Origin: Sophora flavescens
Lineage: Eukaryota; Streptophyta; Magnoliopsida; Fabales; Fabaceae
Assembly: GCA_030762895.1 (NCBI GenBank)
Contig: CM061065.1
Location: 64,340,200-64,404,199 of the forward strand
Reading direction: 5' to 3'
Length of the DNA: 64,000 nt
Part shown: piece after piece, positions 55,473 to 64,000 of the stretch
Layout: each line of letters starts with the position of its first letter
How positions within the stretch are numbered: position 1 is the first letter of the stretch
Notes under the pieces: generated by a model
What the model was told of the DNA's origin: nothing
Databases searched by the model: none
The model's input: the letters and a program-made list of their open reading frames with translations, nothing else
Position numbers and translations under genes: made by a program

Positions 55473-58400
55473 AAGCCCTCTTCTGGAATGCTAGAGGAGT
55501 TGGTAACCTGGAAACTAGGTTACTGTTAAGAAATTTCCATGTTTCCCATAAACCGGATTTTTTGTTTATTGTTGAGCCTTGGATCTCTCAAGATTAGATT
55601 CCTTCTTCCTTTTGGAGTCAACTTAATCTAAAAATCTTTATGGTCAACAATAGGCAGACTCACTTACCAAAGCTTTAGTGTTTGTGTGATGTTAGCATTG
55701 GCCTTGTCATAATTTCCTCATCATATCAACAATGTTCTTTCTCAATCTAGGTAGGCAATCAAGCAATTTTTGTTTCTGCAATCTGTTCTTCTACTTCTTA
55801 TTTGGCGAGAAGATAGCTTTGGGTTGAGCTTTCCATGTTGTAGCAAGCCAATCAAGGCCCTTGGTAGGGGTGGACATCGGTCGGTTATGGTCAGTTTCGG
55901 GTGACCCAATTCGGGTTAGGTCGGTTTTGGACACCAGAATACGTGATCCATTCCCATCCGATTGAAGCTTCGGTTAGAGCGGGTTCGGATTAGGTGGGTT
56001 CTGATTAGGACGGGTCGGTTGTCTCGGTTTTGAATAAAAAAAATCGTAACCAAAAAGAACCCGAACAGAGATGAGATGAGAGAACTAGAAACACAAGGAA
56101 GACCAACAAAAACATAAAAATATCAATTTTTGAACAAAAACCCAAAAAAAGCTTGAAACTTTAACCCAATAACACATTACAGATCTAATTGAAAGGTAAA
56201 AGCTTGAACACATTACAAATCTGGGTGAAAGAAGGGATTGCGGTACACAGCGTCGCAGCTGCTTGAAGATGCTGGTGCGGTGGAGCGGAGAGGCAGAGGT
56301 CCGACGCAAAGGTGTTTGACGGCAAAGAGAGGCAGAGGTCCGACGCATCTCGAGGCAGGTGGAACGGCACGAGGAGAGGCCGGATCTGGTGTGCCGATGC
56401 CGGTGCCTCTCGTCGTCTCCTTCCATGTCTCCATTTGCGACTTCTGAGAAGAGGAACGATGCAATCAATTTTCAGTGGTGAAAGGCTCTAGAATACATGG
56501 TGATGGTGAGAGGCAGGGATAAGAGTTTTGAAAAGTAAAGAGTCTATGAGACTACAGGCTAGGACCGTGTAGCTGGGAAAATGGGAATGGGATAAGACAA
56601 GGGTTCAGAAAAGTCACGTGTGTGATGTGTTTCTCTCTCTTATGCAATATAACTGTATACATTCAATACAAAATTTTAAAACAAAACGTATACGGTTTGG
56701 TCGGGCTCGGGTTCCGATGGAAATAAATTATCACTCGAGCCCGCCCGATTAAACCCATATGAAATTGAATTTTACACCCGCTCACCCGATGACCCATTTG
56801 AACCCACCAATTCAGTTAATTTTTTTTACGATTTGCTCGGGTTCGGGTCGAGTCTCGGGCCCTTCTCCACCCCTAGCCCTTGGTTTTTCATTGGTGATTT
56901 CAAAGCATTTTGGGAGCACATGAAAAGAAATAAGGATGTTTACCACTTTGAGTCTCATGTGATGATTTTGAAACTTTGGACTGATCAGCATAACTTGGTT
57001 CATCTTCTAACTCGTGGAGCATCCTTCACTTGGCCAAATAAAAGAGCGGTTAGGCCTTTGGTTGAAAAAAGGCTGTATCGAGTCACATGTAATGATGAAT
57101 GCTTATTCTTTTGGAGTAGTATTTCTTTCTGTACATTGCCCAGAAGTTGTTCTAATCATCATCCCTTGCTGCTGAATTTTAACAGAGGTGTTAAGTCCGA
57201 TCCTTGATCCTTCAAATTCCTTAAAATGTGGATTGACCACCCAGACTACACAAGATTGGTTAAAGGGGTTTGGAGCAGGCCTTTTAATGGCTGTCCAATG
57301 TTTATTTTGTCTCAGAAATTAAAAGCGATGAAAAAGGAACTTAGAATTTGGAACAAACATTTTTCTAGGGATATTAACTTAAGAGTGAAGAATGCCTTGT
57401 CTTCTGTTGATAATATCCAGAAAAGTATCTCAGAAACAGGTTGTTATGATAGTTTGCTGGAACAGGAGCAACTGGCTCAGATTGAGCTGCAACAGGCCCT
57501 TTCATTTCAGGAAAATTTATGGAAAGAGAAAGCAAATCTCAACTGGTTTTCCTTTGGAGTCAGAAATACATCTTACTTTCATAAGGTGGGTAAGGTCAGG
57601 CATGCTTCTAAGCAGCTGTCTTCGCTTGAAAAGGATGATCTTGTTATTGATAGACCTAAGGAAATTGAGCATCATGTCCTGCAGTACTTTGAATCCTTAT
57701 ATGCCTCTGCAAATAATTGTGTGGCTAATGATCTGATTGACAAAGTAGTTCATGCTTTGGTTAATTATGAAGATAATTCCTTGTTGACAAACCTTCCTTC
57801 ATTTGATAAGATTAGATTTGTTGTTTTCTCTTTAAATGGTGCTAATGCTCCAGGTCCAGATGGCTTTGGGGGTAGTTTTTATCAGCTTTTATGGTCTATA
57901 ATGTATGATGATGTCCACAGATCTATGTTGAAATTATTTTCACAGAGCTGGATTTTTCCTAACATGAACTCGAACCTTGTCTTCCTGATTCCTAAAATTT
58001 CAGGAGCAGACAGAATTGAACAATTTCGTCCAATAACTTTGTCCAATTTTCAGTTCAAACTCATAACCAGAGTGATGGCTGACAGATTGGCACTAATTGC
58101 TGCTAGAATTGTTTCAAACTAGCAAAAAGGCCTCATTAAAGGTAGAGAGATCACTGAATGCATATGTGTTACATCAGAGGTAATCAATATGCTAGACTCT
58201 AAGTCATTTGGGGTAAATTTCGCTCTAAAGTTTGACATTAGGAAAGTTTTTGATACTATTGATTGGGATTTCTTGCTTAAGGTTTTGAAAGCTTTTAGAT
58301 TTGATCCTAAATTATATTATTGGGTGGAAATCATTTTCAAATACGGTAAGCATTCCTTTTGTATTAATGGAGACTCGGGTAGTTTCTTCCCTTGCAAGAG

Positions 58401-58655
58401 AGGAGTCAGGCAGCGTGACCCTTTGTCCCCTCTTATCTTTTCCTTAGCAGAGGATGTTCTGAGTAGATGCATCTCTTTTCTGGTTGGTTTTGGAAAGCTT
58501 GTTCCAATGTCTGGTCCTAGAAGAATTTATGTGCTCTTATGCATCTTTTCAGAGTTTATGGTGAAGCCTCGGGTTAGCATCTAAGTTTGAGTAAATGCAA
58601 GTTCTATGCAAGGACTGAGACAACCCAATGTCCCATTAAAAGAACCATAATTTAT
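55469..58655 (+). pseudogene. LINE ORF2: endonuclease and reverse transcriptase (broken)
   Basis: ATG 55469 overlaps the ORF1 stop (ATGA). Endonuclease N-terminus MKALFWNARGVGN and FIVEPW are visible, with stops at 55595 and later. After the hAT insertion come FFIGDF (56884-56901), HLLTRGASFTWPNKRA (57001-57048) and the pre-RT helical region (57226-57600). RT motifs are NAPGPDGFGGSF (57844-57879), FRPITLSN (58024-58047), FDIRKVFDTIDWDFLL (58231-58278) and RGVRQRDPLSPLIFSLAED (58400-58455). The YADD catalytic segment expected after GPRRIYV (58515-58535) is deleted. An in-frame TAG sits at 58120. Confidence 0.88.
55865..56875. mobile_element. Non-autonomous hAT element (1011 bp) in the LINE endonuclease
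   Basis: The 8-bp duplication GCCCTTGG is perfect (55857-55864 and 56876-56883). Ends are TAGGGGTGGACATCGG and ...CTTCTCCACCCCTA. Subterminal GGTTCGGG/CCCGA-type motifs flank a GC-richer core (56220-56450) with no recognisable domain; overlapping open frames there look like composition artefacts. Confidence 0.93.
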
Positions 58656-58954
58656 TTAATTCATAATCGTTCTATTAGTGTTAAACGGTTATATATAAAC
58701 AAGGGAAGAAATTAAAAACTTAATATAAAACAACCATCACACATATATATATATACATAACATATACATCATATAAGTACTGTAGAGGGAATCCAATCAG
58801 TAGGATCCCAAATATAAATACAAACTGTGACATAATAAAAATATATCAAAAGTCTGAAAAGAAGATGCCACACTGGCTCTTAACACCCAGTCCCTTCTCA
58901 AAATACATCCAAAATCCTCACACACACCTAACTGGATAGCGTTGGCCTGTACTA
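58656..58954. other. Unclassified segment abutting the LINE
   Basis: AT-rich with a TA microsatellite (58744-58754) and a TATATATAAAC sequence (58690-58700). No domain seen. Confidence 0.4.
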
Positions 58955-59542
58955 TCACATACGGCTACTGCTACCCTCACTGTCACCCCCGAGTCTAGAG
59001 GGTCCCACTACCCCTCTGCTGCGGCTAGAAGAGCTCCTCCTAGAAAGCCTTTGAAACAGTCGGTGATAAACTCTGTTGTCTTTGGACGACAATATGGAGG
59101 ACTCAGACCTTGCTGCCTTCACATCTAGAATCTCAGGTACCTCCGGGGCAAGCATATGAGCAATGTCTGGAACAACCTAATCCTCCTCAGGAGCTGTTGC
59201 AATGATAGGCACTGGTGCTGGTGCGGGTGCAGGCTCTAGTACAGGTGCCTCCACTGGTACGAGAACGGGAACTGGTACCATATCAGGCATCGGTGATAAC
59301 GGTGCAACTGGAAATCCAATCGGGAATGGGAAAGTCTGTCCCACTCTGAAGGTCCCCACCATCCCAAACGGGGCTCCATTCCCTACACCGAAAGTCATCG
59401 AAACGGGACCCGTATACACAGTAAACCGAGTTACTGGGTCCACTAGCCACCCGTGCTCATTAATAAACTCAAGCTCAAAGGTCCCTGTTAGGGGGAACCC
59501 CGTCGGAGCCTCCATCCAAGGGTGCCCCCAATGAGCCATCAA
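58955..59542 (-). pseudogene. Unrecognised proline-rich reading frame, one internal stop
   Basis: Minus strand ATG 59542 (MMAHWGHPWMEAP) runs to TAA near 58952 with a single in-frame TAG at 59174-59176. The first half has GFPLTGTFELEFINEHGWLV and FTVYTGPVSMTFGVGNG; then a run of PVPVLVPVEAPVLEPAPAPA, and a Ser/Arg-rich end (RLSRRSSSSRSRG). The opposite strand is also open across 59202-59534, a sign of biased composition. I do not recognise a family. It may be an extra ORF of an unidentified retroelement. Confidence 0.4.
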
Positions 59543-59692
59543 TGTGAACCGGGTCTAAGTAGAACAATAAAGCAAACAAAATACAAATGAAAGAAAAACG
59601 GGGATAAGAATACAACTAACATCAACATGGAAATGGTTAAGCAACATTTAATCAATAAGGGCACATAAAACATACATCACCACATATCTCAG

Positions 59693-60424
<732 letters not shown>

Positions 60425-61316
60425 TGATATGGACATGGATTCACAAAACAAAGGACCAAGCATTGAAGACTCACATGGACCCATAACAAGGTCAAGACTA
60501 AGAAGAGTCCAAGATATCTATTTAGGGATAGGGCTTAGGATCTTTGTATATAGTAGAATTAATGTAATAAAGGTAGGGATTAGGACCCTTGTATAAAGTA
60601 GAGTTCATGTAATAAAAGTACTTATTCAAAAAGAACTCAAGACTAGTTTAGGAATTGGGCCTATTAGGCCATAGCATAAGAGTAGGAGGCATTAGACCCA
60701 AAACAAAGCCCACACTTGGGTGGAAGAGGAAAATGGGTGCTACTTGCACCTTAAGTAAGAGTAGCTTGCACTTCAAGTTAGACTAACTTGTACCTTGAGT
60801 AAGAGTAGCTTGCACTTCAAGTTAGACTAGCTTGCACCTTAAGTAGGATGAGCCTATAAATAGGCTTCATGTAAATCATTTTACAAGTATGAATACAATT
60901 GAGTTTTCTCACACTTGAGATTTCTAGAGAGAGTTGATTTTCTCCTCTTCTTGGTTCATGAGTTGAACCATTGATTCTTATCTTGAATTTCCATATTCAA
61001 GTGGTGAATCTTCCCTTGGCTTATCAAATTCAATCTTCTTCTCAAAGATGATTCAGTTTGTGGTGCCTTCCATTCGTCTTCTTCCAATTCCATTTTCTAT
61101 TTTTTTTCTTTAAATTCTTGCAATTTACTTCATGCAACTTGCTTCCTAGTTCATATATAGATTGTTCATCTCTTCTACTCCTTTTGGTTTCACTTGTTTC
61201 TTCACTTGGATATCAAGTTTATTCTATTGTTCTTGTTTGTGTTTGATCTTGAATTTTTAGCAATTGAAATCAAAGAAAATCCTAAAATGTTAGTGATCTA
61301 TGTCTTGATCCCATCA
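60425..61316 (+). repeat. 5' LTR of the third gypsy element
   Basis: Starts near TGATATGGACATGG and ends CCCATCA. It contains a TATA box (CCTATAAATAGG, 60853-60864) and, just upstream, a tandem 46-bp repeat (AGTAAGAGTAGCTTGCACTT..., 60754-60845). The left edge is the less certain one because no mate LTR is visible. Confidence 0.65.
60855..60862 (+). promoter_or_regulatory. TATA box of the gypsy LTR
   Basis: TATAAATA in a palindromic CCTATAAATAGG context, about 450 bp before the LTR end. Confidence 0.65.
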
Positions 61317-62787
61317 TGTGGTATCTAGAGCTAGATCTTTGATCTTCAATTGTTTTGAATTTTTTATCAAATGTTTTTCAAATTCTATGATGATCTTTGA
61401 GTTGGAGCCAATTTTATGACGAAAATTTCATCCATAGTGGCGTCATTAATCGCTTAAATTTGGATGATGAAATTCAATTTGAATCCAAATGTGATCATGG
61501 ATCTATAATTTGAAATGAGTTTGAATTGATCTTGCTTGAATTTTTGGTGAATTTTTTCCCTCCATATTTTCACTTTCCATTTTTGGCTCCAATTCTTGCA
61601 TGTGCTCTTCCATCATATGTGATTTTGGTTGCTTCTTGAAAATTCAATTATATATCTATTTTCCTTAATTTGTGAATTTGAACAAATTTAAAATTGAAAT
61701 TCAAAATTCAATTCGCAATAGTAAGATTGATTCAAATTTTAATCAAAAGTGCTTCAATGATTTCAAATTTTTAGAACCTAATATATCTTAATGAAATTAA
61801 AATTGTGGGAATGATGTGTTTATCATCCATTTGAATGAAAGATCTAGGTCTCTAATTACTTGATTTGTGCTCATTCACTTGGAAATTGTTTTACACTACT
61901 TGAATTGTTCATATTTCCAAGTATTACACCAATTATGTTCAAATTTGTTCATGATTGAATGATCTTTTTGTAAATTCGAAAATTAAGTGTAATTGCTGTG
62001 AGATTGTAATTAGCATAAGTCAAATGGCTGAAATTTTTTTTTTTATAAAAAAATCGGGTGTAAAAAGAAAAAGTATGCCAAAACCGTAAATATACAAAGT
62101 TTTGGGGCAAAAGTACAAATTCTGAAAAATTCTAGCAAAGGATAAAAGACTTTCCACCATTTTCACATGGTTGTATTTGTATAGATCCTTCACAAATTGG
62201 TGTAGCACATTTCACATTGGTCATTAATTGTTCACCAACACTTTGATTAAATTTGAATTACACTTTGTTGAACTCTTTCAACTTGTCTTCTTCATATCAA
62301 TTTGAGTGTGCAATTCTTGTTGAACCTTTTCTTGCTTGTCTTCTAAACTGCATTAGTTTTGTATTAGTTGTTCTCAAAATTCTTGACCTCTTTGAATTGA
62401 TTGCCTATTGGTTTATTTGTCATTTGTTTAATGGAGACTAATTGATTGAGAATCTTGTTTCAATTTGTAGATCCCTTGAAGAGGAAAATCTTGAGTGGAA
62501 AGAGATAAGAGAGAAATCATCTTGAAAAAGTCTACATTGAGTGATATACACGAGTGACAATATTTGAGTGAATGGTGAGTGATGGTGAGGTCTTTCTAAT
62601 ATTCATTTTTGACTTGTAATTCTTTTCTTTCACTTGTTCTTTAAGTGTATTTGTTCCTTGTTGGATTGTACTTAATTCTTTTGATTTTTAGTGGTGTAAT
62701 TGTTCTTATTGGTGTGATCATCATTTGATTTGTGAACTTTTGAATTCTCTGGAATTTGTATGTAATTTCTCAAATTGTAAGTACACC
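61317..62787 (+). other. Primer site and long untranslated leader of the third gypsy element
   Basis: TGGTATCTAGAGC at 61319-61331 matches an initiator-tRNA-Met primer site. The rest is AT-rich without an open frame. A possible intron cannot be judged. Confidence 0.6.
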
Positions 62788-64000
62788 ATGACTTCACTAC
62801 ATGAAGAAGACAATGAAGATTCTCCTCCATCATCACCAAGAACAAGGAAGTTGGATAGAATGACAAGGAACTTAGAAAGAGTGTTTGAAAGATCATAAGT
62901 ACTTGAGAACAAAAAAGGATCAAGACATGACAACTCGCATAGAGGCTCATCAAATTTGGAAGACAATGAACATAGACCTAGAATTGATAGATGGAGACAT
63001 AGACATAAACATAGAGGAAGAAGGAATGAGAAGGATGCCAAGTTGCATAATGTGAAAGTGAAGATCCCTAGCTTCCATGGGAAGAGTGATCCTGATGTTT
63101 ACTTGGAATGGGAGACCAACTTGGAGCACATATTCTCTTGCTACTACTATTAGTAATGAAAATAAAGTAAAGGTAGCTAGTCTAGGATTTCATGATTATG
63201 CTTTAATTTGGTGGGATCAATTGTGTAAAGAGAGAAGAAGGCGTGATGAGGAACCAATTAGTACTTGGAGAGAAATGAAGAGGGTTTTGAGAAAACGATA
63301 TGTGCCTTCAAGCTACTCTAGAGACCTACAACATGCACTCAAGGTTGAAGCACAAGTGAAGAGAAAGAACTCCTTCGAGATGGAGGGTGACTCATAAAAA
63401 CAACTTGAAATTGTTGGTAAAAATGGATCAAAGGCCACATTTTCTAACTCTAAACCTTCCACTTGTACCCTTTCTATTCTTTCTATGCACCACAACAAAA
63501 ATATTACTCTTGTACCCATCTCTACAAATGAAATTAGTAAGGATCAAAAGAAAATGAGAGAGAAAAGGGAGCTTGAGAGAAAAACCAAGAGTGTCAAAGA
63601 AGAAAAAGAAATAAATGCAAAATAAAAGAATGTGCCACAAAATAATATGGAAAAGGCAATTGGCACAAGTGAGCAAAACTTTTGCGAAAACCATAAGGTT
63701 AAAGAACAAGATGGCAAATAATTCATAGCTTTAAAGGAAAAATAAGTAAAGAAAATACTTTTGAAAACCCATCCATTGTGTTTGCTTTACTCCAAAAAAT
63801 TTTGTAACAAGTCTCTTCCATCTTTTTCTTCATCTACTACCTTTGAGTTTCTTTTGAATAAACTTCAAGTCACTTCTAAAGAAACTAAAGAAATTGAACG
63901 GCTTGTGGTAATCTCCATTGATGCTATCTTGGTACATATCAAAACACAAGAAAATCTTCTTGAACAATTAAAATGTGTTTTGTTATTACTTATGAAAGAA
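62788..64000 (+). pseudogene. gag of the third gypsy element (broken, incomplete at window end)
   Basis: ATG 62788 starts MTSLHEEDNEDSPPSSPRTR, with TAA at 62896. The frame continues with RWRHRHKHRGRR (62985-63020) and VKVKIPSFHGKSDPDVYLEW (63052-63111). A frameshift near 63150 leads to VASLGFHDYALIWWDQLCK (63172-63228), ISTWREMKRVLRKRYVPSSY (63258-63317). This is the retrotransposon gag core. Further stops at 63397, 63623, 63718 and 63743 break the Lys/Glu-rich linker. No zinc knuckle is seen in the remaining part. Confidence 0.83.

Larger units (their letters stand above)
54045..58655 (+). mobile_element. L1-type LINE, 3' truncated and interrupted by a hAT element
   Basis: ORF1 (54092-55472) with a DUF4283 domain is followed by ORF2 (55469-58655) with endonuclease and RT. 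Removing the hAT insertion 55865-56875 joins GPW to FFIGDF in the endonuclease. Sequence stops being LINE-like at about 58655, so the RNase H/3' end and poly(A) are missing. Confidence 0.88.
60425..64000 (+). mobile_element. 5' part of a third Ty3-gypsy element, runs off the window
   Basis: A 5' LTR (about 60425-61316) is followed by a tRNA-Met-type primer site (TGGTATCTAGAGC, 61319-61331), a 1.45-kb non-coding leader and a damaged gag from 62788. The 3' part lies beyond 64000. Confidence 0.8.

Noticed and set aside
56085..56468. 127-codon minus-strand frame in the hAT element as a transposase
   Set aside because: It has no hAT dimerisation motif or BED finger and overlaps several other open frames in GC-rich sequence.

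Overview
This window is repeat-rich plant nuclear DNA. Spliceosomal introns, plant-type transposon families (Tat/Ogre-like and Athila-like Ty3-gypsy, Ty1-copia, CACTA, hAT, Mutator-like, RTE and L1 LINEs, a TRIM) and one plant-type RING-finger membrane protein gene all point to a flowering plant. A dicot is likely. A legume is my best guess, because the TRIM at 35861-36337 and several MITE-like repeats resemble families I associate with legumes, but the sequence does not prove it.

Layout. (1) 1-22255: a decayed Tat/Ogre-like gypsy element with its 5' LTR outside the window. It has gag, protease, a G-patch domain, RT, RNase H, integrase, a 48-bp tandem array and a 2.4-kb 3' LTR. A 10.8-kb CACTA transposon (7087-17856) splits its integrase; the CACTA carries a TnpD-type transposase and a second Ptta/En/Spm-type gene. 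The gypsy element sits in an older Athila-type RT relic (22256-22640). (2) 22641-24560: LINE scraps and a 516-bp hAT MITE with a perfect 8-bp target duplication. (3) 24561-50174: the only convincing host gene, a RIE1-like RING-H2 E3 ligase on the + strand. Its five coding exons (333 codons plus stop) span 25.0 kb, because introns 1, 2 and 4 are full of transposons. Intron 4 alone is 15.75 kb and holds a deletion-derivative gypsy element that itself contains a TRIM, a copia relic and a young Athila-like element, followed by a Mutator-like element that contains a copia relic, which in turn contains a LINE tail. (4) 50175-60424: intergenic DNA with foldback/MITE repeats, an L1-type LINE interrupted by a 1011-bp hAT element, and an unclassified segment with a proline-rich open frame and a CA microsatellite. 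(5) 60425-64000: 5' LTR, primer-binding site and damaged gag of another gypsy element that runs off the window.

How it fits together. The RIE1-like protein should be a membrane-anchored ubiquitin ligase; all splice sites are GT-AG and the frame is continuous through all five exons. Everything else is mobile DNA. No reverse transcriptase here is intact: the gypsy RT has stops and frameshifts, the copia RT has an altered catalytic motif, and the LINE RT has lost its YADD segment. The CACTA lacks its left end. I did not see any tRNA or rRNA gene, CRISPR array or prokaryote-type system. Nothing here is clearly a new biological system. The most notable items are the nested intron, the RING substitution and deletion in the RIE1-like gene, the gag-protease-only Athila-like element with palindrome-rich LTRs, and the lopsided CACTA insertion.
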